Shown piece after piece: positions 24,408 through 36,200 of a stretch of DNA of 64,000 nucleotides (positions are counted from its first letter, which is position 1; every line of letters starts with the position of its first letter). The translations under genes were made by a program, and so were the position numbers. This stretch comes from Membranipora membranacea. Taxonomy: Eukaryota > Bryozoa > Gymnolaemata > Cheilostomatida > Membraniporidae. The notes under the pieces were generated by a model. The model saw only the letters and a list, made by a program, of their open reading frames with translations, did not search any database and was not told the DNA's origin. Location of the stretch: positions 24,958,283 through 25,022,282 of the forward strand of contig OU612066.1 in assembly GCA_914767715.1 (NCBI GenBank), written 5' to 3'.

Positions 24408-24909
24408 ATAATGATATACTCCTTCTAATTTTGGATGTTATAAATAAATGTTAAATTTGAAAATTTTAATTATCTCAATTACTAACTCTCTTCCACCATT
24501 TTGTTTCAGTAACACTAATACCCGTACTCTCCAAACGAATATATTATTGGAAAAAAGTGATGTAGAAAGTAATTTTTTTCTAGAATCAAAGCAGTTATCT
24601 TTTGATGTGTCAATCTAAATATATAAACATTCATCTCAGTTACAAAATCATCTACAAAAACAAAAGTATTGCTTTCAATAACACAATTAAGCTTTTTCTT
24701 CGAGATTGTAATAGCTTCTCAACTTAATTCAGTTTATTGCAGCCATGGGGTGCAGGGGCTACTGACTGCCCTGTGGTCCAGATCCAGAAGCGTATACCTA
24801 GGATTTCTATTGTTGAGTATGTTGATTACTGGTGAAAGTTAATTGGATCTTGATACGAATTTAGTGGTGCCAGTGTTGTCTTCTACTTTAAGCAAATAAA
24901 TTAATTGAT
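24408..24909. other. Intergenic, LINE upstream flank
   Basis: AT-rich sequence. The last ~180 bases (from CAGCCATGGGGTGCAGGGGC) may belong to the following LINE copy, but no RT motif is readable. Confidence 0.3.
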
Positions 24910-25850
24910 ATGTGTGTACCCTTTCCTTATGTAAAATTGATTAATTCTTTTCTCAGTGATCGACTACAGCATGTAAGAATCTCCAGTCATAAATCTGATA
25001 TTTTACCTAGTAGTACTGGCTGCCCACAGGGGTATGTTTTATCTCCATTGTTATTTTCCGTCTACACTGACATGGTTCAATCTGATCACCCTAATATAAA
25101 GACCTATAAGTATGCTGATGACATGGTAAGTTTGGGTTTTTTGGATCACAGCAGTAGTAACGACTTTTATTTTAAAGACATAAATGATTTTTCCGAATGA
25201 TGCAAAGCTAACTGTCTTATACTGAATACCGTTAAGACCAAGGAGATGATCTTTGACTTCAGTAGATCCCAGGAAGTCACTTCTAATGTTTTTATTGATG
25301 ACAACCCGGTAGAGAAAGTTAATTGTTTTAAGTATCTGGGTACTATTTTTAATGATGATTTAAAATGGACTGATAATACTGACCACATTTTTCGCAGATT
25401 GAAAAGCAGATTTTATGCATTGTCTAAGTTCAAATATTTTTATCCGTCCAATGCTCAATGTGAGTATTTTGTGCAGTCTCTTATATTACCGATTTTATTA
25501 TATAATTCAGAAGTTTGGTTTAACTCTTGCACGGCAAAGGAGAGATCTCGATTATTATCTCCTTTTTCTACCTCATACAGCTGTGACATTCCTAATCTGA
25601 TCTCAGACCGAATTCTTAGTACTGCAGTAAATTTTCTTAATAACGAAGACCATATTTTTAACAAACATTATGTTCCAGGTAGGAAAACATTTTTATCAGC
25701 TAAGTGCCGCACAACTCGTTTTTTAAACAGTTTCATACCTTTTAGTATCAGACTCCTAAATGATAACGCCTTCTTACAGTCATTATAATTTTGCTTCATC
25801 ATTGATGACAAGCAATAAAACAATCTCTCTCTCTCTCGAAATAAATCAGA
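24910..25850 (+). pseudogene. Non-LTR (CR1/jockey-like) LINE, 5'-truncated reverse transcriptase
   Basis: One frame runs 24910-25788 and is broken only by a TGA at 25198-25200, where the family usually has Trp. RT motifs: FLSDRLQHVRI, the GCPQG turn with LSPLLFSVYTD, the catalytic KYADDMV, then FKYLGTIFNDDLKW and ILLYNSEVW. The fingers domain and endonuclease are missing. The 3' end has AATAAA-type signals and a short CT microsatellite tail (about 25825-25840), consistent with target-primed insertion. Confidence 0.85.
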
Positions 25851-25910
25851 TTTTGGATTATATTCAGACTAAAAAAAAGAAGAAAATGAATGTACATATC
25901 ACTTTTGTAG

Positions 25911-26043
25911 AGTTAATCCTGGCACGGCATCCGTAGCGGTATCAGAAGTATCAGGAGCGGAAGTGGTTCATGATCATGCCCATGACCCCGGTGATGCCTT
26001 AAGTGCACCAGAATTTAGCAGTCTACTAGACGCTCTGCCGTAA
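25911..26043 (+). CDS. Terminal exon of the unrecognised gene, copy B
   Basis: It begins after TTTTGTAG and, entered in phase 2, reads VNPGTASVAVSEVSGAEVV, then HDHAHDPGDALSAPEF, and ends SSLLDALP with TAA at 26041-26043. It matches exon c at 12428-12539. The ten-residue block DHAHDPGDAL is identical while five of its codons differ synonymously. Upstream exons for this copy are not visible; a LINE sits directly before it. It may be a truncated duplicate or an alternative last exon of the same gene. Confidence 0.5.
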
Positions 26044-27140
26044 TAACCTACTTGTATTAAAAACCTAAACGAACCCAAACCTGCATATATCGCACACTGC
26101 CATATGCACATGATGAACTAGATACAGTCTTCCAAAATGTTTAGTATTTTCTTGTTGGTAAATGCAAGGTGCTGGATATGACTCCTTGGTAAAAGTGAGT
26201 GTATTACTTATACACTATTACTGTTTGTTACTGTATTATCTGTTTGGTGTTGCTCAACATGATGGTTGTAATGTATTTATTTGTATATAAGAGATGTTTT
26301 ATATTTTTCTATGTAATCATCATACATATTAACCTTCAATACATATATTGACAATCAACTTGATGAGATAGTATTTAATACTAGTTCTATGAGTCGAAAA
26401 TGTAGTATGATTCATTTATGTCCCAATTTCTTTGGTAGAATCAGAGTCAACCTCGATAAAGTTTGTTCCCTCTGATAAGTTTGCCATATCCCTCTGCTAT
26501 TCGAACACACAGAAGGATCATTTAAACCATTAATTTATAATCTCTGCCCGAGAACATGTATGAAAATGCAAGTTGAATTACCCAGTATTATAGTATTTGA
26601 GAACTTGGCTATGGTTTTTAATTCTACAATTCTACGAGATATCTGTTATATCAATATCAATAACAGCTCTGGTATACATACATACAGGCACCATCTCAGC
26701 ACTCAGGCCGGTACGAGTGCGACTTTTCAGCATAACATTATCAACCACTCCTATGATAATGTTATGCCACAATTTTACTCATGCAGCCATCTGTGTATTT
26801 AAAAAAACAGGCTCTGTTCATTGAACAGTTCATAAATCTAATGGTGAAATACATACACGACCCATATAGCATGATGAAGTTACAAATTTGTCACTGTGTC
26901 TCCCTGTTTTGCATTCCTCACCACCAATTAAAAATAATCCTGCGCTGCATTGCTAGGATGAAGTTAATTCTTTGAATACTATTAGATATTTTCCAAATGT
27001 ATTTTTGTTTTAATATCACTGACCAGTTTCGTGTATTTTTATCACTTTTTAACCTTTGATACTCCATAAAATAGCATGAGAATGTACAACATGATCTCAT
27101 TTGCCTTCGGGTACTGATCAGTTAAGTGTTAATAAAGTTA

Positions 27141-27180
<40 letters not shown>

Positions 27181-28480
27181 CCTGACAGCCTCCAAAACGG
27201 TTTGGGCATCGGACAGGAATGAATGGAACTAGAAGGGGTACAACTTTCATCGCAAAATCTATTGCCATATTTTGTTGTTGAAAACATATTACTAATTATG
27301 TAACAACTAATTAATATTATACGGGTATATGAAAGATTAAATTAACAGCTATGCTATTGACAATACTTCAGATAAGACTTTTCAATTCTGCAGAAGGCCA
27401 AAATTTTGTCAGTCGTGTTGTTATACATTTATGTGCGCGATACTCAATACTCAAACCCGAAATCTGTTATTTTCCACATCGGATTCCAATTTACATGCAA
27501 TGTCATAAGTGCAATCAGATTTCATCTTTTAGAGTCATTAGGTGGAGATATTACAATTTTTAAAAGAGGTAGACAACTTTCAATTGTATTATTGTATTAC
27601 CCTGAACATAATATTATTCTTGATTGGTTGTTTTTTACTGCTGGTATAATTGTCAAGTCATCCAGACTACAGAGTTTTCCAGGACTCTCTACGGATTTCA
27701 GTTTACTTCCTGCAGACGCAAGAATTTCCTGAAATACTCCAGGGACTCTGAAACACTTTAAGCCCATATATTTTTTCAGATATTGTTCATACTCAGCAAT
27801 AGCAATAAAGCTGAATGCGAGAATTATCTCTAAATAAAACCAATTTTAATTTTTCATCAAATTGATTTTTTTTTTCAATTTCACAATGCATGCATGCTTT
27901 ATAGTGCAGCCTAATGCTAGGATACCTGAGTAACCATCCTATCACAATCAAATGTTGCTTAATAAATACAGTTTTCGGCTATCTGAAAGTATTTTATAAA
28001 ACAAAATTTTCAACTCACACCACACGTGCCTTCTCTACCAGCCCCTGGATCCCCTCCCTCCTGAAGAAATCTACTATGGCAAATTGACTGCTGAAAGCCA
28101 ATCATTTATAACCACCACAGTATTTGGTTGTGGTTATGGTGCAAGGAATGGTCCCAATTTTGTCAAAAAACACAAATGTGCTGTTTGGTATGCAGAGAAA
28201 CGCAGAAGTATTAAAGCTTGGAACTATTCATCAATATTTGCTTTGCATACTTGCATTTTCTCTCACAATGTCGATAATTTATTTTCCAGTCTTATCTAAC
28301 ACCAGTAATGTTGTGGTACTCTGAAATAGAATACTTGCCAAGTTCTGGCCTTTCCAATCTATATATTTGACCTGGCCAACAAAGATTCTTTTTGGCCAAT
28401 GTGTTGATTTTTAGCTGATTAATTCTCCTCACCTCCTCACCACCCAACAGTCAATGATTTTACAGTAAACTGATGTTTTG
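26044..28480. other. Intergenic, no gene recognised; TA microsatellite
   Basis: AT-rich spacer. A (TA)n tract occupies about 27144-27180. No exon, RNA gene or element could be supported elsewhere. The right end leads into the duplicated block downstream of collagen copy B. Confidence 0.45.
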
Positions 28481-28935
28481 ATGCTGTATTGCCATATTTA
28501 TTTATATTGAGCACTAGTTCTACAATTATGAGTGAAACAACATGGTGAATCAAAATTTTTTTCTCTCAGTCCTTTATAAAAAAACGTTCAACCTCATCAC
28601 AAACATGTAAAATTAAGGAATGATTCCGCATCGTGACCTTACCTCATGACAAGCAGTTTATTTGTTATGACAAAATTGAGAAAAAAATAATATCAGTATT
28701 TAGTTTTTTCGTTCATAGTATAGAACAAGTTGTGGATGTGGAGAGATTTTAAAAAAGCAGTGTATCAAATCAAAATGCCAAGCCTCGATACTGACTTTTG
28801 CAATATCACTCCGCCACAACAGAGGAAACAAATTTGTCCAACATTAAGAGCACTGTTTGAATGCTGTTCGCATATAAAAATTCATAAAAACAACGCCTTG
28901 TTTAGTTATTACATCAAACAACAGAAATGTCTCTT

Positions 28936-30876
28936 CTACTTGGAGCAGACAACACATGATATTGCTTTACCACTCTGGTACGGAGGACAGTGCTGGTAGA
29001 ACTTATCACAGTCTGCTTTAACTGTGTAAATCGGAGCACCTTCAAATGTACCTACTTTGAATGGGGCACCTTCAGCAAGTTCATCTATACACTCGTAGGT
29101 TCCTTTAAACCATTTGTCTTTTACCGGATCATTCAGGCTGTGTTGATCAGCGGCGGTCATGACGAAGCCTTTATACTGAAGAGTCCAGTTACCTGTTGGA
29201 CAACTTGTCTTGGCTGGTATCATGATTTTTGTGACACCCTGTTTTACTTCACACACAGAGCACGGTACTGATTGCCATGAGAGTGGCTTGGTGAATGTAT
29301 TGCCGACAGATGAGTGGTACCAAACTGAGGTGAAAGCAGCATGGGGAACATTGGGAGGGTCAGTGATATATTCAGGATCTGACGGCAGACATTGGTAGTT
29401 GGCTCCTCCTCCTGCAGCCCTGTAATCTGGTCCAGCCATAAATCCTCTGTAGATAAGCTTTGAGGTTGTTGGGCAGACTGTCCGGCCCCACCTTGTGTAA
29501 ACTGCCCCCGCAGAATGAGGCAATTTTGAAGAAAACTGTGTCCATTCTGAAAAATATAATGTCAACAATTGTTACAGAATCACAAAACCTTGGATAAATA
29601 AAATGTATGGACATGATTCAATGTGTCTCAGTAATAATGAAACCGTATTTTTATGAGATTGAAAAAGCTGCAGTAGGGGTATGCTTAACCGCTGTGTTGG
29701 ACTACTATAATTGTCCCCTTAATACCGGGAAGCACAGAATAGCTCCAAGCCTTTGGTTCCCTTAGTCTGATTGGGAGCTTTACAACAATATAAGAAAAAG
29801 TATAGCTGTCATATAGCCGTTAATACCAGTAAATCAGGAGACTAGATAGGAGAAAAAACTGTACTGAAGAACTTTTGCCAAACATATATTTTACCTCGTT
29901 CCACTACATCCTGAAGTATATCCAGAGATGCAAAGTCCTTACCATCTCTCCCGTCGCGACCATCTCTACCCTGTGTAACATTGAAGACAACATTTCAGCT
30001 ATTATAAGTCGCCCATTGTAAGGCGCTCAAATAATACCCTGACAAGGTATTGGCATATAAGTATACCTCATCATCACGTACTTTTTATAATTGATTTTTA
30101 TGTATTTTCATGTAATGCGGGGGGGGGGGGGGGAAATCTGATGTAATCTGATGTAATGTCGCAAAATGCCATAACTCATCCTCAATATTCCATAACCGTG
30201 TCAGAACTGAAATTAGACAATGTCAGACAGCCAGACGCTATTCAACCATATGATAAACACGTACCGGCACTCCGGGCGGACCTCTCAGTGTATCTGTTTT
30301 ATCCCCAATGTGTACAACATCTCTTTTCTCTCTGTTACTCTGTGTCTCCAAAAGCAGCTTCTGCTCCAATTATAAAATAACATTGACAGTATTATTTATA
30401 TCTTCATTGTCATTACTCTGGTAAACCAAACTAACGTGGCGAGGGGGGGTGGGTTAAAAACAGTATGACATTTTTTTTATTCCATTCATAATCACCTGAA
30501 AAATTCATGTGGACATTGACGCACACAGTCTGTCAAGTGATTTCCCTTTGCAAGTCATTTTATCAATTGTCAAAACTTTGGGTATTTATTTGTACTGGGT
30601 GCTGTTTTTCATAACTCCATAATTTCGATGATTAAAAGGTCCTTACAAAACAGACAGTAAAAGTTTAGCACATGAGAACATTGGAAAATATCTTCACCGT
30701 ACCTGTGCTTGCTTCAAAGAGGCAATCTGGCCTTTTAGTTCTTGGTGGATGGATTTGAAATGGTATCCTCCGTACAGAATGCAGCCAATGATGAGAACAT
30801 TCAGCAGTAACAACAATGCTAATCCAGCGCACAGCCCCTGACTCCGTTTGTGCCTTTTATCTGCACTGCCATGCAT
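28936..30876 (-). CDS. Short-chain collagen C4-like transmembrane protein, copy B (intact)
   Basis: Exons 30876-30703, 30363-30265, 29970-29895 and 29546-28936 total 960 nt and encode 319 residues, all in phase. Residues 1-58: short basic cytosolic tail, then a signal-anchor helix (GLCAGLALLLLLNVLIIGCI), then the start of a coiled coil (ELKGQIASLKQAQ). Exon 2 continues the coil and ends with the first collagen triplets (RGPPGVP). Exon 3 adds GRDGRDGRDGKD, so the collagen rod is very short. Exon 4 is the C-terminal domain: YTRWGRTVCP, GGGANYQCLPSDPEY, VPCSVCEV, KIMIPAKTSCP and CPPYQSGKAISCVVCSK. This is the Cys-rich module of short-chain collagen C4-like proteins. A type II trimeric surface or shed matrix protein is inferred. 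Copy A is a pseudogene, so this is the active member here. Confidence 0.85.
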
Positions 30877-32104
30877 TTTCTAATTTGTGATTGTGAACAG
30901 CTAAAAACCGAAGTGTATTATATGGATTACAGATAGAATATGAGTGCCAGCTAGTGAGAGAATCATGTTTTGTTGCGTGCACAAGATGTAGAAAGGTTTT
31001 TGTTACCAAGGCCATATCCTTTTCTGTTATACAAGGACAAAAACAATTTCCTTGAAAATCCAGCATTTAAACAGTTTTACATAGGGATGGTTATGTGTGG
31101 CCTGAAGCAACAACATCGTCTTAAAATATGCTAAGGCTATCGCTTCCTCGTTTTGTAAGATGACCCTGAATATCGTGCGCCTTCCTCCTGAATGTATGAA
31201 AGGCTGCATCAAGGTTTTAAGTGCCACGTGTAACAGAAATGTATCCATATTACCATTATAGGGACTTAAAGACTTAACGGCATTCGTCATGAGAATCTCA
31301 TGCTATTCTCCATTCTACTGCCAGGCTACCTGGGAGGACGGAAAGCTTTAGTCTCTTGTACCAGATAGCCAAATCACATTGTTTACAATTAAAACGTTAT
31401 GATGATACATACCACAGTTATGGTTCATCATCTGTGTCTTGGTAACTAATGTTTTGGATGAAAGTAATCAGAATTTTCCAACCATACTCTATGGCTAGTT
31501 TTACTAAAAAAAGCTGCTGGCAGAAATATAAAAGACGCAGTTTTCAGTAATCTTTCTGTATTAAAAAATGATCACCTTATCAGAGAGAATCTTCATTTCT
31601 AGCTTAACAATGTATGGTTTGTACCACAGAAGTGAACACAAATTATGCCCGACGTTAGACTAGGTATGATGATAAAGCCAAGGAGACACGAGGCCTAAAG
31701 CTGACTCATACATGGCGAAAGCAACTTGCATCTTGCATCTACAGTTACCAGAGCAAGGTGTGGACTTAGTCTTAGTGCTCAGATGGCCGCAATGCGAGTC
31801 AGTGGCCTTACGTTGTCAAAAACTCAACCATTTAATTGAGTGTTTGATAATGTAATGCCACCAACTCACATTGCAGCTGTCTGAGCACTTAGACTAGTAT
31901 GGGCAACACAACTCGTTGATACTTGCAGACAATACAACCAGATCCTATATACTTCTCACTCCGTAGCGATCCCTGGTGAAAGTGATAAAGTCTGTTTATG
32001 CTGTTAGGAGAGTAAAACAGGAAAAATTCAGAGAATTCAAGTATTACCACAACAGTTGAATGCATCAGCACCATTGCTATTTGTTCTATCTTCTCTTTTG
32101 TTGT
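30877..32104. repeat. Upstream segment of collagen copy B, duplicated from/with 23171-24407
   Basis: High identity to the copy A upstream region over ~1.2 kb with only scattered substitutions and short indels. The abrupt loss of similarity after TCTTCTCTTTTGTT marks the duplication edge. Confidence 0.7.
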
Positions 32105-32150
32105 GAGGAGGCAACTCTGACACATGTCGACCTGGGAGTCTAAAATATAG

Positions 32151-32236
32151 CATTCCAGTTGCTCCCTTCCACTGGTCAGGCCTCTGGATTGGCAGCAACT
32201 TTGAATACAGGCAAATGGACCAAACTTGGTCTAGAG
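32151..32236. repeat. MITE family 2, partial copy 1
   Basis: Shares CATTCCAGTTGCTCCC, CCACTGGTCA and GGCAAATGGACCAAACTTGG with 40477-40612, and the GGACCAAACTTG end with 47627-47733. The left inverted arm is not recognisable here. Confidence 0.5.
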
Positions 32237-33220
32237 TCTACATAATTTGTGAATACATAAATAATTCACAACGTTGCCACTTTGATAAGTTTATTATCCT
32301 ATATATTTAGCAATTTCCTGCATAATACAGATCAGGATATGTATCTATAAATAATTGAATATATAAATGAGGAAAACAGTGGAACCAGCACCGGAAAGAG
32401 GAAAAAATATGACTGTCTATGAGACCTCTTATCTTAGTGTAACTCGACATAACATGACTTAAACAATTTAAAGTTTACATGGTTTGCCTAGATGTTGTTT
32501 AGTAGTAGATTGAGTTTACCCTGTATTGGTTACCTGACAATATCTGTCTAGAGAGGTAGCGGGAGGAAGGAGGGGGGAGAGACGATAAGACGTCAAATAC
32601 ACACAACATTGGAGCATACAATACAGGGATATAATATAATACATTTATAAAAAATATCTGAGCAATTTAATCACCTCTTTTTGAAGTTATAATGGACGAA
32701 CTAAAACTAACTACTAGATGCCACTGTCTACCCATATAACTGCATCAATTGCTTGACTTAACTCGCAATGACCTTGATGCAGTGTCAAGTTGACTGCACA
32801 CAATATGATATATGTTTGCAGGACCAATACACACTGATGACATGATATACTATTGCATGTATATCTCTGATCCAATAGAGAGATTAATTCTCTTAGGATG
32901 AGTACCATCACAAGGAACTTATTGTGACGACCTGTGGTCAATTTCATCAATTAGGGTGGAAATATGTGAGGTACTACATCGACTCTAACAATAAGAGATA
33001 CACATGTTAATAGTGTAGTCTCGATGTCAGTGCAGCACCAATACCCAGGAACAACCTCACTGCCTTGTGACCAGCACAACCAGAAGCCGCCAAATCATAT
33101 TTCCAAATGATTTGAACAAGTTTTGACAAAAAATATTAAAACTATGACATTAAATGCTATGCCGATGTCGACATCCTTTAAAACCAGCCTAAATTAGATG
33201 ACTCCGACATGACAATGTAT
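32237..33220. other. Intergenic, no gene recognised
   Basis: AT-rich spacer downstream of SLC22-like gene 1. The segment CACACTGATGACATGATATA and the following ATCTCTGATC region (about 32834-32880) have an inverted relative at about 58795-58845, suggesting a dispersed low-copy repeat. Confidence 0.4.
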
Positions 33221-36200
33221 TTACATATCAACAGATTCCATATTCTCGTCATCTTCATCGATGTGGTTAAGCAGGGATCGCTTGTCTGATGGTTTAATAT
33301 CTGGTTTTATAATATCACTATCGATTCTCTTGATATTTTTGTATAAGTCTTCGGGGCAGCTTGGTAGCGGACGGCCCAACGTCTCAGGTAAAAGGAGAAC
33401 CAGGAGCCCGGCGATAATACCCAGAATTCCAAATGCTATAAAGTGACCATTATGATAGAGATTGTTGAGATTGACAAATTGAGGTGCTAGTATTCCTCCG
33501 ACACGATTAAATACTGAAACTGCTCCTAGGCCAACATTCCTGAAAATAAAAACAAAATCATTTCAGTCGTAGGTAAGACAACGTAATCGGCAAAACTTAT
33601 ACTGGAACATTGAACAAAGTAGATGATAATTGGTATTCAGTATCACTGAGCTTCGCGCTCGCATGCCATCGCCAGCCTCATATATGTTATATATGTAAGA
33701 AATATAGATACATTATTTTGGTGCTCCTATTCCCCATAGCCCTGTCCGTCGACAACTCCACCAGGGTTAGCATTGCACCAAGCAGCAGTCTGCTCATGAT
33801 CTACACAACATGCGTTCAAGGAATTGATGCATTACTCATTCACCTTTAGCTTGTAATGTGTCTAACCTAGACCTACAACGACCCCTTTAGAAAGCTATCC
33901 AGCTCCAGGATAACAGGTTGCATATCACACATCTTACTGCCCTGTATTGGTTGTTGTATTTTATTTGATAGATTGATAAAACATAATGTGTGACCAGTGA
34001 AGATTTATAATTTATCCTACCTGACTGCCGTTGGATATAACTCTCCAGCCTGGGTATACACAACGGCAAATGAGATACAGTTGAAGAATTTCCCGGCAAA
34101 TGCGAGGCACAATATGGCAGTACTCTGAGCTGCAAAATGAAGCACAAAAACACAAGGCTGAAAAATCACGAATTACCAGGTCTGTCTTACATGTTCGACA
34201 TTATTATACGCCAATGCATTGATGGGAGCCATACATAAAAAAATACAGTTTATTGGCTGTAAGGGTAGTGTATTGACATGCTTCAGGATCTAGATCACCT
34301 TAATTCCTAGACCTGAAGGTAAAGTAGCTATCACATTATTGGACTGACAGGAGCATGCAATGACCTATTTAACTCCCTTTTTATGTATGTTGCATGACAT
34401 TATAATAATGCTCTACTTTTATGCCTTAGAAACTATCTAACTAATAGCATTCGCTTGTGCTTTGTTAGTCACAGTGACCTTGTATCTGCTGTGCCTTGTG
34501 ACCTTGACAATGCTGTTGAGATCATGGTTTTTTTATTTAGGCTGTGCCCAATGAACTCCCTCTTCATTGCTGTGCCTACTGATTGAATCTGACCTGACAA
34601 GCTTTGGTGTGTTGGGGGGCAACCACCCCCACTTAACAAAGCTTGTCAATACAGGCGGCTAATGCACCGAGGCATGCAAAACAATGTATAGTATGAGGTG
34701 CCATTTGTAAAAAAATCCAGCACTCCTTCCATCTGTGCAGTTCATTCTGGAACCTGTACAGTTCATTTTATAATGGGTGGTTCATTATTGCTTGTGATGC
34801 CTTCATTATTTGATGAACTGTGTTGATTCTGCTATGTGCAGTGTTCATTATTGAATATGTGTTGTTGATTATTTCATGTGTTGGGTTCATTATTCAATGT
34901 GCGTAGCTCATTATTCAATGTGCACAGTTCATTATTTGATGTGTGCAGTTCATTTTATGATGTGCTGGGTTCATTATTATTATACAACTTGGCACATGAA
35001 TGCTGTTTGACGTGTGGGGCTTATTATTTGTTTGGTGTAGTGCATGTTAGACTGTGGCCCATACAATTGCAGAAAAAATGTACAAATCATTGGCTAACTA
35101 ATGAAGTATAAAACCAATGACTTAGAAAGTAATTAGTACACAGACAGAAAGCAACGTTGTGTTTGACATGACGAGTTGTTAGCAGAGATTGGTAAGTATC
35201 CTCTTGTAATGGTACAAAGTACACAGATTGAGTGAATCAGGAAGCACTCTCACTCCCAACTTGAGGTCAGCTGCCATGATCAGCTTGGTACAATGATGTA
35301 AAGCTGCGATGAATGGAAACATCTTGTGTTATATTTGAAATGACTTTCCCAACTTAAAGAGAGATGGTACGTGCTTATATTAAGTATAAGTTATGTTTTT
35401 TTAGGGAATAGAAGGAAAGTGACAGAAATAAATAACGCACCGTGTCCATGATCTGGATGCAATAAATCATGAACAGCACTGACTTCCACAAAGATATAAT
35501 AGCTGCCGAAGTGTACAAAAGAATAACAGCAATCCTCTACTGGGATGAAAAACGCCGGCTAGGAGAGATAGAATGTTTACTAGAGCTAGTGAGCAACGAC
35601 AATAGATTTGTGTTTTTGACGAAAATACACTCCCACAAACTCACTGCTCATATGGTATACGAATATGGAGGCAACCCAACGATTCCCCCGATACACCCAC
35701 AGTGGAACAGTGAGAAGAATTACCACGCATATAGCCCCTCTGGAAATAGGTATATAAAAAGCGAATCTTTTGAACAGATCAGAGGGAAACTACTAGGAGA
35801 AAATGGCAACCGGTACAAAATGAGAACAGATCCATTTTCAAAAAAGGAACTCCCGGAAAATGTGGACACAAATGATGACTATCTCAGGCTCAATCTGGTG
35901 TGTCAGGCAAGGTCTGTAGATGCTTTAGTGATCTTACTGCGATGTCTAACCCAGGGTGAGCGCAGGAAGGCGTTATGTTGGCTAAAATGTCCCGACGGAT
36001 CCTCTGCTTTTATGAACATCAGATCTAAGTTCTTTTTCTATGATGAACTACTGGTGAAGTTGATGGAAATTATGATCACTGTGACAGATTTTACACAGTT
36101 ATTGAAGGAGAGGGATCAGAATGGAAAGACCTTATTGCTAAAAATCTCTGCAGAAAGATATGGGGAATTTTGTATGGAGTCATTACATAACAGAAGTCGC

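Noticed and set aside
27144-27180. TA repeat as a replication or matrix-attachment site
   Set aside because: Only a dinucleotide microsatellite; nothing else supports a special role.
34738-34985. CRISPR-like repeat/spacer pattern
   Set aside because: Repeats are imperfect and of variable length in an intron-containing animal genome; an ordinary minisatellite.
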